Assembly (NCBI RefSeq): GCF_003574835.2
Contig: NZ_CP063196.1
Span: forward strand, 2,728,001 to 2,792,000
From: Thermobifida halotolerans
Lineage (GTDB): Bacteria; Actinomycetota; Actinomycetes; Streptosporangiales; Streptosporangiaceae
DNA: 64,000 nucleotides
Direction: 5' to 3'
Positions 9,486 to 19,803 of the stretch are shown piece by piece. Made by a program: the position numbers and the translations under genes. Positions within the stretch are counted from its first letter, which is position 1. Every line of letters begins with the position of its first letter. Below the pieces are notes generated by a model that worked only from the letters and a program-made list of their open reading frames with translations, made no database searches and had not been told where the DNA came from.

Positions 9486-9503
9486 TCCGGGGCGAACCCC
9501 GGA
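9486..9503. terminator. Short hairpin between convergent genes
   Basis: TCCGGGG - CGAA - CCCCGGA, 9 nt after the EAL/CBS stop and 52 nt before the end of the convergent SGNH gene. A tetraloop of the stable GNRA/CNNA kind. Could serve either direction. Confidence 0.5.
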
Positions 9504-9554
9504 GCGGCCGGTCCCCGGGACGCCTCCCGGCGTCTCCTCCGCGCCCCGGCCCGG

Positions 9555-10454
9555 TCAGCCCGGTCGCCGCCGCTCCCCCTCCAGCAGGGCGGCCAGCTCG
9601 GTCAACTCGGGCCGTTTGGGGAGCAGGCCGTCACCGCTGGAGCGCCCCATGAGCCTGCGGCCCAGCCACGGAACCAGGAACCTCACCGCCCACCGGCGGG
9701 TCTCCCGGCGGCGCAGGATCCGGGGCCGCGGTACGTGGGGGGTCGGCCAGGGGCGTGCCCACAGGTCGCGGGGGCCGATGGGATGGCCGAGCAGTTCGGC
9801 GACGCGGGCCGCGACGATCCGGTGGCCCGCCGCGTTGAGGTGCAGGCGGTCCACGCTCCAGGCGCGCGGATCGTTGAGGGCGTCCAGCGCCCACAGATCG
9901 ACGATGTCGACACCGTTGCGTTCGGCTATCGCCCGCAGGTGCATGCTGAACACCGCGATGCGTCCGCGGTAGACCCGCAGCACCGGCACCCATCCGGTGT
10001 CGTGCCCCGAGAGCATGACCACTCTGATGCCCGCCTCGCGGAGGCGGCGGACGCCCCTGTCGTACTGGAGGGCGAGCTGGTCGAGGTCGGTGTTGGGCCG
10101 CAGGACGTCGTTTCCTCCGGCGTGCACGGTGACCAGGTCGGGGGCGAACTCCAGCGTCTGCTCCAACTGCTCGCCGAAGATGTGCTGCATGCGCCGTCCC
10201 CGCACCGCGAGGTTGGCGTAGCGGAACCCCGGAGCCCTGGTGCTGAGGTGTTCGGCGAGCCGGTCGGCGAACCCCCGATAGGAGCCGTCGGGATGGGGGT
10301 CGTCCAGTCCTTCGGTGATGCTGTCTCCGATGGCCACGTAGGAGCGGATGGCCGTCGGGAGTCGTGCCCCCGCACGGCGGAACGGCTCCCCTCCGGGATC
10401 GCTGGCCTCCCCTCCCGACCGAAGGGGGAGGATTCCCTTGTCTGAGGTGGTCAA
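9555..10454 (-). CDS. SGNH/GDSL-family esterase or lipase
   Basis: A 299-residue cytoplasmic hydrolase. Block I is AIGDSITEG (Ser at about 44), block III is HAGGNDVL near 112, and the C-terminal Asp/His pair is in VDRLHLNAAGH near 202. The complete Ser-Gly-Asn-His set is therefore present. No signal peptide is visible; the N-terminus is polar and basic. The TTG start at 10454 has AGAGAGGG just upstream; starts further inside (near SYVAIGDS) are possible. The substrate is unknown: members hydrolyse acyl esters or thioesters. It is monocistronic and convergent with the EAL/CBS gene. Confidence 0.8.
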   Translation of the reverse strand: MTTSDKGILPLRSGGEASDPGGEPFRRAGARLPTAIRSYVAIGDSITEGLDDPHPDGSYRGFADRLAEHLSTRAPGFRYANLAVRGRRMQHIFGEQLEQTLEFAPDLVTVHAGGNDVLRPNTDLDQLALQYDRGVRRLREAGIRVVMLSGHDTGWVPVLRVYRGRIAVFSMHLRAIAERNGVDIVDLWALDALNDPRAWSVDRLHLNAAGHRIVAARVAELLGHPIGPRDLWARPWPTPHVPRPRILRRRETRRWAVRFLVPWLGRRLMGRSSGDGLLPKRPELTELAALLEGERRRPG

Positions 10455-10987
10455 GTGACCCTCTCTTTCTCAGGTGGTCGGCGCTTCGCGGGCTCTGGCG
10501 CGCGGCTGTCGCGCCCTGGCACGGGATCGGGGCTCCGGCCGTCCCCGACGCGGGTGCCGGCCGGGGCGGCGCCTCCGGTCGGCGGCGCGCCACCGCCACC
10601 TCGCCGGAGCGTTCGGTGGCGACGGGGAAGGTGTGTCGTCCACGCCCCGCAGGTTCCGCCGCCGCGCGTCCGGCCCCTCCCGGAGGCGGCGACGGTCCGG
10701 GGGAGGCGGCCTGTGCCGAGGCCCGTGTCGGCCCGGGCCGCACCCCACCGTGCCACTCGCCGCCGACGTCCGACCGGATCGCGCCACGGAGACCGTGACG
10801 ACCGCTGCGCGTCTGTCCCTCCCGCGTCGTGGCCGATGTGTCAGGGTGAGTCGTGGGGGTACGAAGAACCAGATAAGCATACCGCCGCCCACCGTCGGCG
10901 GCCGGTCGAGGCGGGACCGGCGCCGACCGCGCGGCCGTCCCGCGCGGTGGCCGCCTCCGTCCGACACCGCCAAGGAGTGCGAGAACC
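10455..10987. other. Intergenic region without a supported gene
   Basis: 533 bp between the divergent SGNH hydrolase and sseB-like genes. Open frames exist on both strands, but they are arginine/proline-rich, overlap one another and match no family. It presumably holds both promoters; no clear -10/-35 pair was identified. Confidence 0.6.
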
Positions 10988-11446
10988 GTGACCACCCATT
11001 CTGATCCCGGTCCCACCGATTCCGTCCCCTTCCCCGTCAACCCGGTGGAGGAGGCCCTGGCCTCCGTCGTCGAGACGGACGACCCCGCCACGGTCGAGGA
11101 CGGCGCGGACACCGGCGCCGGACCGGTGGCGGCCTTCCTCGATGTCCTGCGCGACGGTCCCCTGTGGGTTCCGCTGCCCGAGGGGTCGGGGCCGCAGGAC
11201 GACGGTTCGGTGTCTCTTCCGACCCTGGACGTGGCGGGTGAGCTGTTCGTTCCGGTCTTCACCTCCCAGGAGCAGTTGAGCGTGCGCAGCGGCGACCTGC
11301 CCTTCGCGGTCGTCACGGCCGGGGAGTTGGCGTCCGCCCTGCCGGCGGGGGTGGGGATGGCGGTCAACCCCGGCAACACGATGAGTGTCCCGATCGGCCC
11401 GGAGACGGTGCGGTCGCTGCGGACCCCGTCCGCTTCCGAAGGGTGA
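10988..11446 (+). CDS. SseB-family protein
   Basis: A 152-residue acidic protein with an SseB N-terminal domain: DVLRDGPLWVPLPE near 45-58, then GELFVPVFTSQEQL and MAVNPGNTMSVPIGP near 130. The SseB domain occurs in many actinobacterial cytoplasmic proteins of unsettled function, often linked to type VII or ESX-like contexts elsewhere, but no such genes are seen here. GTG 10988 follows AAGGAG. A strong hairpin lies immediately downstream. Confidence 0.75.
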   Translation: MTTHSDPGPTDSVPFPVNPVEEALASVVETDDPATVEDGADTGAGPVAAFLDVLRDGPLWVPLPEGSGPQDDGSVSLPTLDVAGELFVPVFTSQEQLSVRSGDLPFAVVTAGELASALPAGVGMAVNPGNTMSVPIGPETVRSLRTPSASEG

Positions 11447-11449
11447 CCG

Positions 11450-11487
11450 GGGGCTGGGGAGGCGCAGGCGGGCTCCTCCCCAGCCCC
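11450..11487 (+). terminator. Hairpin terminator after sseB-like gene
   Basis: Perfect 13-bp arms GGGGCTGGGGAGG and CCTCCCCAGCCCC with a 12-nt loop, starting 3 nt after the stop codon. Confidence 0.7.
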
Positions 11488-11516
11488 GCGCGCTCCCGGT
11501 AACAGAAAAATCACCT

Positions 11517-11539
11517 CATACGCACTGAAACGACGTATG
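11517..11539. promoter_or_regulatory. Dyad CATACG-N11-CGTATG upstream of the 708-aa orphan
   Basis: An inverted repeat in a locally AT-richer stretch, about 285 nt before the start at 11824. The rest of the 377-bp gap (11447-11823) holds the sseB terminator and no gene. It may be an operator for the downstream gene; the binder is unknown. Confidence 0.35.
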
Positions 11540-11823
11540 TGCAGATTGCCCAGCATTCCCCTACTTGGTGTACTGTCAGGATCTCCCGTTGGGCACTACA
11601 CAGGACGCGTTCTCCCACGTACGATCTGCGAAAGGTCGGCATCGTCGACGTCGGACCCGGTGCTCCGCCCCCCACCGCTCATGCTTGGCCACATCGACGG
11701 GGACGGCCACGGTGCGACGCCCGTCCGCCCCCAGGGAGCGTAATGTGTAGCGCGTAACCGGACATCCGTGTCGTTCTCGCACATTCCGCGAGTCGTGTGC
11801 CAGGAGGTCGAGGTCCCCCGTCG

Positions 11824-13950
11824 ATGAACGCCGTCTCGCCGATCAGCCTCACCGACCTCGTTCCCGCTCTGCGATGGAGTAGACCGACCGACATCTCCGC
11901 GGTCCTACGGCACCCACGGTTGGTGGACGGCTGGTGGCGGTCTCTTCCCCTGCCCCGCGTGCTCGACATCGCCGGACCCACGTGGCTGGCCCACTGCCTG
12001 GCCCGGCTGGCCGTCGAGCAGTGGGACCACCTGGAGGTCTGCGAGTTCCTGCCGACGCTGCGCGGACTCGCGGTGGACATGGACGAGATCGCCGAGCCCG
12101 TACGCGGCGCCGTGCTGGCCACCGCGGGCGACTGGGAACGGCTGGTCTGCACCTCCCCCCAGACGATGCGCGAATGGGACTTCCCCAACAACTGCGACGT
12201 CCTCGAGGTCGTCAGCACGGTGATGTGGCGGTCGGTCGTCCCCTTCACCAGCGGCCCCTTCAGCGGCCCCGCCCCCTCCCCCGCCCTGATGATCGAGGCC
12301 GTACGCACCATCGCGAACTGGATGCCGTCCTCCGCGCCCGAGCACGTCCACAACGCGTTGGCCTACCTCACCAACGCCACCGGCGCCGACTCCGCCGGTC
12401 CCACCACCGACTCGGTCAGGAGCACGCAGACCCCCGCCACGCGCGCCATCCGGACGCTGCGCGCCCTGCGCGCCCACCGGGACCGCGACCTGGCCGCCGG
12501 CGAGGACGGCGCGACGGCATCCGCGCACACCCCCGACTCCGAAGAGCCCGTCCCCCTGCTGGCCCGGCGCGGCGGCAGCCCCCTGCTCGGACCCGGCGGA
12601 ACCCTGCGCCGCCCGGCGTTCGGGCCGCCCAAGGCACTGCGCTCCCAGGCCCGGCAGGCGGCCGCGGTCGTCGAGGACACCGCCCCCGAACTCGGCGCGC
12701 ACCCCCTGGTTGACCTGTTCGAGCAGCTGTGCCGGGACTGGAGCGAGCTGGAGCGGCTCATCGCCACCGAGCGGTTGTTCACCTCGGAGCCGACCAGCAT
12801 CCGGTTGCTCGCCGACCAACTGCAGATGGACATCGGCGAACTGCGCAACGCCCAGCGCACCGTCGAGGAGCGCCTGCTCCAGTGGCTCAGCTCCCCGGTC
12901 GGCGCGCCGATGGCCCGGCACCTGCGCGAGGTGTCCGACCAACTGGGCGTGGCCACCACCATCGACCACCTGGTCAACGCGCACCCCGACCACCAGGTCG
13001 ACGTGCCCTCCCTGGGCATCCCGCTGTGGCGGATCGTCATGACGCTGTTCACCGACCGGCGGCTGGACGACAACTGGCTGCTGGCCGCCGACACCGGGCA
13101 CCTGCGCTGGCAGACCCGCCAACTGCTCTCCGGCCAGCCCAGCGTCACCGAGGCGGGCCTGCGGCTGGGCAAGCTCGGCATCCGCACCCAGGCGCTGCGG
13201 GCGTGGCTGCTGAGCACCCCGGGCGTCAGCATCCAGGACGGCTACGTCCTGGTCGACGAGAGCGTGCCGTTGCACGCGGCCGAGGCCACGGGCGACTTCG
13301 GCGGGCATGCGGCGTTCCCCGCCGGTTCCCCGTCCATGACCACCAACGGCCTGCCCATCCGCCGCCGCCCCGCCGCCGAGTCCAGGCCCTCCCCCGAGCC
13401 GAGGGCGGGCGTGGTCACCTCGGCGCGCTGCTTCCGCGCTCCCGACGGACGCTGGTGGCACCGCATCGACGTGACCGCCGACCAACTCAACGGCGCACCG
13501 GTCGCCGTGCCGCCGGGCTACGCCGCCCACCTCGGACTGCAGCCGGGACGCCTGCTGTGCCTGACCGGCCCCGGCGCGGACCTGCTGGTCCTGGTCTGGC
13601 GGGACCAGGCGGCGTTCGACTCGCTGCGTCCCCTGCTGCGCCGCCTGGGCGCCCAGCCGGGGGACCGGCTGTTCATCACCGTCAACGGCGACCGGTTGGA
13701 CGCCCGCCTGCTCCAGGCCGCCGAGGTCCCCGCCGACAGCGGCCACCTCGGCCGGGCGCTGAGCCTGATCGGCTACACCGCGCCCGCCAGCCCCCAGGAG
13801 GCCGTCGACATCATCGCCCGCCGGATCAGCGAGGACGACGGGGGCTTCGCCGGCGGCCCGGCCGAACTGCTGGACCTGCTCAGTGAGCGCGGCGACGACG
13901 ACATCGCCGAGGAGCTGCGGTTGTCCCTGCACGCCGTCCAGAGGTTGTGA
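11824..13950 (+). CDS. Large orphan protein, 708 aa, unknown function
   Basis: Not recognised. The N-terminal third (1-190) is helical with scattered tryptophans. Residues 190-290 are low-complexity and Arg/Pro-rich (probable linker). Residues 295-450 are helical, with a sigma-like or HTH-like stretch RLLADQLQMDIGELRNAQRTVEERL near 340. A second linker lies at 490-535, and the C-terminal ~170 residues form a compact alpha/beta region starting RCFRAPDGRWWHRIDVTADQL. No transmembrane segment or signal peptide. ATG 11824 is preferred, preceded by AGGAGGTCGAGG. It could be a DNA-binding or regulatory multidomain protein; that is only a guess from the helical middle part. Confidence 0.8.
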   Translation: MNAVSPISLTDLVPALRWSRPTDISAVLRHPRLVDGWWRSLPLPRVLDIAGPTWLAHCLARLAVEQWDHLEVCEFLPTLRGLAVDMDEIAEPVRGAVLATAGDWERLVCTSPQTMREWDFPNNCDVLEVVSTVMWRSVVPFTSGPFSGPAPSPALMIEAVRTIANWMPSSAPEHVHNALAYLTNATGADSAGPTTDSVRSTQTPATRAIRTLRALRAHRDRDLAAGEDGATASAHTPDSEEPVPLLARRGGSPLLGPGGTLRRPAFGPPKALRSQARQAAAVVEDTAPELGAHPLVDLFEQLCRDWSELERLIATERLFTSEPTSIRLLADQLQMDIGELRNAQRTVEERLLQWLSSPVGAPMARHLREVSDQLGVATTIDHLVNAHPDHQVDVPSLGIPLWRIVMTLFTDRRLDDNWLLAADTGHLRWQTRQLLSGQPSVTEAGLRLGKLGIRTQALRAWLLSTPGVSIQDGYVLVDESVPLHAAEATGDFGGHAAFPAGSPSMTTNGLPIRRRPAAESRPSPEPRAGVVTSARCFRAPDGRWWHRIDVTADQLNGAPVAVPPGYAAHLGLQPGRLLCLTGPGADLLVLVWRDQAAFDSLRPLLRRLGAQPGDRLFITVNGDRLDARLLQAAEVPADSGHLGRALSLIGYTAPASPQEAVDIIARRISEDDGGFAGGPAELLDLLSERGDDDIAEELRLSLHAVQRL

Positions 13951-13977
13951 GCCCGGCCGCCGGTCCGGCGCGGCGGC

Positions 13978-14721
13978 TCAGGACGGACCGGCGGCCGCGG
14001 CCTGCTCCACCGCGCTGAGCACACCGTCCCTCCAGGGACGTCCGTGTCCGGGGAACACCACCGCGGCCCGGGTGGCCGCCAGCGCCTCCAGCGATTCGAG
14101 TGCGCGGGCGCTGTCCGCCGTCGCGGCGCCCGAGACGATCTGGGGCCCCTCGACCCCGGTGTAGGGGTCGAGGGTCACCAGGGCGTCACCGGTGATGACC
14201 GCGTCGTGCTCGGGCAGGTGCAGCGCGCAGTGGCCGAAGGTGTGCCCGGGGGTGAACACGATCCGGGGACGTCCGGGGACGTCGAGCACCTCTCCGGGGG
14301 TGAGCGGGGACAGGTCCGTCACCCCGTCGACGGTGAGCGCGCCCGCGGCGACCATGCCCGTGAGGATCGGGATGCCTCCCGGGTGGCGCAGCGGGTACCA
14401 CAGCCGGCTGTTCTCGTGCTGGTACTGGGAGGGGTGGGCGGCGACGAAGAACTCCTCCGGGTGCGCCCACACCGGGAGTCGCCACTGCCCGCGCAGCCTC
14501 GCCGCGAGCCCCAGGTGGTCGAAGTGCGCGTGGGTGAGCACCACCGCCCTCACCTGTTCGGGCTCCGCGCCGACCTTCCGCAGCGCGCGCAGCAGCAGCG
14601 GCCAGGTCGCGGGCAGGCCGGTGTCCACGACCGTGACCCCGTCGTCGTCGACCACCAGGTACAGGTTGACGTGGGCGTGTCCGAGGCGGTGGATTCCCGG
14701 CAGCGTGTGTCTGTAGGCCAT
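13978..14721 (-). CDS. MBL-fold metallo-hydrolase
   Basis: A 247-residue single-domain metallo-beta-lactamase-fold enzyme. The zinc motif is LTHAHFDHLG (HxHxDH) near residue 63; further ligands are GHTFGH near 173, the Asp of VITGDAL near 189 and FPGHGRPW near 229. The set fits a binuclear hydrolase of the glyoxalase II/lactonase kind. Substrate unknown. Start ATG 14721 follows GGGAGGGAAG and overlaps the stop of the DUF1269 gene by one base, so the two are co-translated. Convergent with the 708-aa orphan; the 27 bp between them can fold as an imperfect hairpin. Confidence 0.86.
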   Translation of the reverse strand: MAYRHTLPGIHRLGHAHVNLYLVVDDDGVTVVDTGLPATWPLLLRALRKVGAEPEQVRAVVLTHAHFDHLGLAARLRGQWRLPVWAHPEEFFVAAHPSQYQHENSRLWYPLRHPGGIPILTGMVAAGALTVDGVTDLSPLTPGEVLDVPGRPRIVFTPGHTFGHCALHLPEHDAVITGDALVTLDPYTGVEGPQIVSGAATADSARALESLEALAATRAAVVFPGHGRPWRDGVLSAVEQAAAAGPS

Positions 14722-15251
14722 CAGCTTCCCTCCCGGACGGACCGCCGCCGTGCGGACGGGGCGGTCTCCTCGTCCTGCAGCGCCCTGACGAGTTCTTCCT
14801 CGTCCTTCCTGGTCAGGCTGGTCTCCAGCACGACCGGTTCGAGCGGCCGGAACGCCTCGACGACGCGGTCCCGGGTGGCCGAGCGCGCCAGCAGGAACAC
14901 CGCGGCCCTGCCCTCCTGCAGTTGGCGGCCGATGTCGCGGATCATGCCGTCGTCGATCCCGATGTCGGTCAGCCTGCCCGCGACCGCCCCGGCGGCCGCC
15001 CCCACGGCCAGACCGAGGACGGGGGACAGAAACAGTGTTCCGATCAGTGTGCCCCACAGGGCGCCGCCCGCGGCCCCCACACCGGTCGTGCTCAGCGTCT
15101 GCTGGATGCGCGGTCTGCCCCTGGCGTCCCGGTAGACGTAGGCGGCGTCCCGCAGTTGCAGCAGTTCTCTCCTGGCCAGGTCGTCGGCGATCTCCAGCGC
15201 CTGCTCCGCCCGGTCCCGGTCGGCCACGCCGAACACCACCAGATGCGTCAT
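14721..15251 (-). CDS. DUF1269-family membrane-associated protein
   Basis: A 176-residue protein. The N-terminal 60 residues (THLVVFGVADRDRAEQALEIADDLARREL) fit DUF1269. A glycine-rich hydrophobic hairpin at about 56-92 (VGAAGGALWGTLIGTLFLSPVLG then AVGAAAGAVAG) resembles glycine-zipper membrane segments. The acidic tail is LTRKDEEELVRALQDEE. First gene of a two-gene unit with the MBL hydrolase, joined by a TGATG overlap. Role unknown; a membrane-stress role has been suggested for related families but is not shown here. Confidence 0.75.
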   Translation of the reverse strand: MTHLVVFGVADRDRAEQALEIADDLARRELLQLRDAAYVYRDARGRPRIQQTLSTTGVGAAGGALWGTLIGTLFLSPVLGLAVGAAAGAVAGRLTDIGIDDGMIRDIGRQLQEGRAAVFLLARSATRDRVVEAFRPLEPVVLETSLTRKDEEELVRALQDEETAPSARRRSVREGS

Positions 15252-15348
15252 GGGAGGGCCTCCGTCTCCTGTCCGCGGGACTGCGCCTCCTTCCCCCTCT
15301 GACCGGGCGGTGCTGTTCCTCACCGGGCCGCGCGCCAAGAAACGGCAA

Positions 15349-15376
15349 ACGCCCGCAGCCGGTCGGCTGCGGGCGT
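15349..15376 (-). terminator. Terminator of the suf operon
   Basis: On the minus strand, 12-bp perfect arms ACGCCCGCAGCC and GGCTGCGGGCGT around a 4-nt loop, followed by TTTGCCGTTTCTT. It lies 36 nt after the sufT stop, a convincing intrinsic terminator. Confidence 0.8.
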
Positions 15377-15412
15377 CGGCGCCGACGGGACGTCCCCGTC
15401 GGCGGTGGTCCG

Positions 15413-15775
15413 TCAGACGTTGAAGCCCAGCATCCGCAACTGGTCCCGACCGTCCTCGGTGATCTTGTCGGGACCCCACGGCGGCATCCAGACCCAGTTG
15501 ATCTTGACCTCGCGGTCGAACTCGTCCAGCGCGCTGGCGGCCTGGTCCTCCAGCACGTCGGTGAGCGGACAGGCGGCGCTGGTCAGCGTCATGTCGACGA
15601 CGATGGAGGTGTCGTCCACGTTCAGCCCGTAGACCAGACCGAGGTCGACGACGTTCACGCCCAGTTCGGGGTCGATGACGTCCTTGAGCGCGTCGGTGAT
15701 CTCCTCGACGAGCGCCTCGTCCGCCTCGGCGGCCGGGGCCTGCGGGGTCTGGGCGGTCTCGTTTCCGGCGGTCAT
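15413..15775 (-). CDS. sufT: Fe-S cluster assembly factor SufT (MIP18/DUF59 family)
   Basis: A 120-residue protein with a DUF59 domain: DALKDVIDPELGVNVVDLGLVYG (about 28-50), the Cys-containing TLTSAACPLTDVL near 69, and WVWMPPWGPDKITEDGRDQL. SufT proteins help mature or deliver Fe-S clusters. Last gene of the suf operon; its ATG overlaps the sufU stop by 4 nt. Followed by a terminator at 15349-15376. Confidence 0.9.
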   Translation of the reverse strand: MTAGNETAQTPQAPAAEADEALVEEITDALKDVIDPELGVNVVDLGLVYGLNVDDTSIVVDMTLTSAACPLTDVLEDQAASALDEFDREVKINWVWMPPWGPDKITEDGRDQLRMLGFNV

Positions 15776-16251
15776 GCGGCCCCCTCCTTCTGGGTTGCCA
15801 GTGACTTGGCGGTCGCGTCCTTCCACGCCATCCAGGCGAGCAGCGCGCACTTGACTCGGGCGGGGTACTTCGACACCCCGGCGAAGGCCACCGCGTCCTC
15901 CAGCACGTCCTCGTCGGGCTCCGCCTGCCCCCTGGACTGCATGAGCGCGGTGAACTCCTCCAGAACGGCCATCGCCTCGTCGACGGTCTTGCCGACGAGC
16001 AGCTCGGTCATGACCGAGGCGCTGGCCTGGCTGATGGAGCAGCCCATGCTGTCGTAGGAGATGTCGGCGACCGTGGCGGCGCCGTTCTCCCCGTTCTGCT
16101 CGGGCCTGAGGTGCACCCGGAGGGTGACCTCGTCGCCGCAGGTCGGGTTGATGTGGTGGCTCTCGGCGTCGAACGGCTCCCGCAGCCCCTTGCGGTGCGG
16201 GTTGCGGTAGTGGTCCAGGATGATCTCCTGGTACATCGCGTCGAGTTTCAT
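15772..16251 (-). CDS. sufU: SufU-type sulfur relay protein
   Basis: A 159-residue zinc-containing protein of the IscU-like SufU group, which accepts persulfide sulfur from SufS. Zinc/persulfide residues Cys38-x-Asp40 (NPTCGDEV), Cys71 (SMGCSIS) and Cys135 (ARVKCALLAW) are all present, and the SufU-specific insertion between the second and third cysteines is visible. Starts 12 nt after sufS. Typical of Gram-positive and actinobacterial SUF systems. Confidence 0.95.
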   Translation of the reverse strand: MKLDAMYQEIILDHYRNPHRKGLREPFDAESHHINPTCGDEVTLRVHLRPEQNGENGAATVADISYDSMGCSISQASASVMTELLVGKTVDEAMAVLEEFTALMQSRGQAEPDEDVLEDAVAFAGVSKYPARVKCALLAWMAWKDATAKSLATQKEGAA

Positions 16252-16263
16252 GGCACGCCTCTC

Positions 16264-18305
<2,042 letters not shown>

Positions 18306-18315
18306 GGTGTCTCTT

Positions 18316-18648
18316 TCACGCCTTCTCGGTGTCCAGCGAGACGAGTACGTCGTCGCCGTCGATCTTCACTCGGTAGGTGGGGACCGCCTGGGTCGCCGGC
18401 GGGTTGATCGGCTTGCCCGTGCGCAGTTCGAAGCAGGAGCCGTGCAGCCAGCACTCGATGGTGCCGTCCTCGACCTCCCCCTCGGAGAGGTTGACCTCGG
18501 CGTGCGAGCAGATGTCGCTGATCGCGTACACCTCGCCCTCGCTGCGGGCGATGGCGACGGGCGTGCCGTCGACCTCCACGCCCAGCGCCCCCTCCTCGGG
18601 GACCTCGCCGAGCGCGCAGACCCTGGTGTAGGTTCCTTCACTACTCAT
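18316..18648 (-). CDS. Rieske-type ferredoxin in the suf operon
   Basis: A 110-residue single Rieske domain: Cys47-x-His49 (DICSHAEV) and Cys66-x2-His69 (CWLHGSCF) bind a 2Fe-2S cluster. Proteins of this size are annotated as non-heme iron oxygenase ferredoxin subunits; here the conserved location between sufD and sufC suggests an electron donor to, or product of, Fe-S assembly. Its start overlaps the sufD stop by 8 nt. The function in the operon is inferred. Confidence 0.9.
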   Translation of the reverse strand: MSSEGTYTRVCALGEVPEEGALGVEVDGTPVAIARSEGEVYAISDICSHAEVNLSEGEVEDGTIECWLHGSCFELRTGKPINPPATQAVPTYRVKIDGDDVLVSLDTEKA

Positions 18649-19801
18649 GCAGCGCCAGCTTCTCCTCGACCTCGTCCATGATGCGTTCCCGCAGTTCGGG
18701 GATCTCGATGCGGTTGAGGACCTCGGCGAAGAAGCCGCGGATCACCAGCCGCCGGGCCTCGTCCGCGGGGATGCCGCGGGACTGCAGGTAGAACAGGTGC
18801 ACGTCGTCCAGGCGGCCGCTGGCGCTGGCGTGTCCGGCGCCCTCGACCTCACCGGTGAAGATCTCCAGGTTGGGCACGGAGTCCACGCGGGTGCCGTCGG
18901 TGAGCACGAGGTTGCGGTTGTGCTCGTAGGAGTCGGTGCCCTCGGTGCCCTCGCCGATGATCACGTCGCCGATCCACACCGCGTGCGCGTCCTCGCCGCT
19001 GAGCGCCCCCTTGTACTCGACCCGGCTGCGGGTGCGGGAGACGTTGTGGTCGATCAGCGAGCGGTGCTCGTGGTGCTGGGCCTCGCCGGTGAAGTACAGG
19101 CCGTACAACTCGGCGTCGCCGCCGGGGCCGGTGTAGCCGACCTTCGGCGACAGGCGCACCAGGTCCCCGCCGAGGGTGACCACGACGCTGCGGAAGCGCG
19201 CGTCGCGCCCGACCTTGGTGTACTGGTGCGACACGTGGACGGCGTCGCGGTCCCAGTCCTGGAGGCTGACGACGTCGAGCCGGGCGCCGTCGTCGACGAC
19301 GAACTCGACGTTGTCGGCGTAGACCGAGTTGCCGCGGTACTCCAGGACCACGGTGGCCGAGGCGGAGGTCTCGACCCGGACCAGCACGTGGCCGTAGGCG
19401 TCCCCCTGCTCGGTGCCGGTGACGGTGACGAACACCGGCTCGCTCGCCTCGGTGTTCTTCGGCACCGTGACGACGACGGCCTCGGCGAAGGACCGGTAGG
19501 CCAGGGCGCTGACCCGGTCGCTGGGCAGGAAGGAGCGGCCCAGGCGGGCGTCGTCGCGGCCCACGGTCTCGACGACGACCTCCGGCGGGGCGGTCACCTT
19601 GACGTCGGCCACGCCGTCGGCGATGTCACGGCCGTCGTGCAGGCCGCGGAGCCTGCGCAGCGGGGTGAAGCGCCACTCCTCCTCGCGCCCGGTGGGCTTG
19701 GGGAAGTCGTCGGGATCGAAGGATCCGTGGACGTCGAGTTTGGAGACGGGAAGGTCGCCGCCGTGGCTGTGTTCCCTGATTCCGAGATTGGGGGTGGCCA
19801 T
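18641..19801 (-). CDS. sufD: Fe-S assembly protein SufD
   Basis: A 386-residue scaffold partner of SufB and SufC. The beta-helix core and the C-terminal SufBD block (HASASGRLDDVHLFYLQSRGI, then EARRLVIRGFFAEVLNRI) are clear. The start is ATG 19801 (MATPNLGIREHSHGG), right after the sufB stop at 19804; longer readings through sufB are the wrong frame for SufB and should be ignored. Confidence 0.95.
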   Translation of the reverse strand: MATPNLGIREHSHGGDLPVSKLDVHGSFDPDDFPKPTGREEEWRFTPLRRLRGLHDGRDIADGVADVKVTAPPEVVVETVGRDDARLGRSFLPSDRVSALAYRSFAEAVVVTVPKNTEASEPVFVTVTGTEQGDAYGHVLVRVETSASATVVLEYRGNSVYADNVEFVVDDGARLDVVSLQDWDRDAVHVSHQYTKVGRDARFRSVVVTLGGDLVRLSPKVGYTGPGGDAELYGLYFTGEAQHHEHRSLIDHNVSRTRSRVEYKGALSGEDAHAVWIGDVIIGEGTEGTDSYEHNRNLVLTDGTRVDSVPNLEIFTGEVEGAGHASASGRLDDVHLFYLQSRGIPADEARRLVIRGFFAEVLNRIEIPELRERIMDEVEEKLALHE

Positions 19802-19803
19802 GA

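Noticed and set aside
10455-10987. Several overlapping frames between the SGNH and SseB-like genes
   Set aside because: All are Arg/Pro-rich, mutually overlapping, and without ribosome binding sites or family character.
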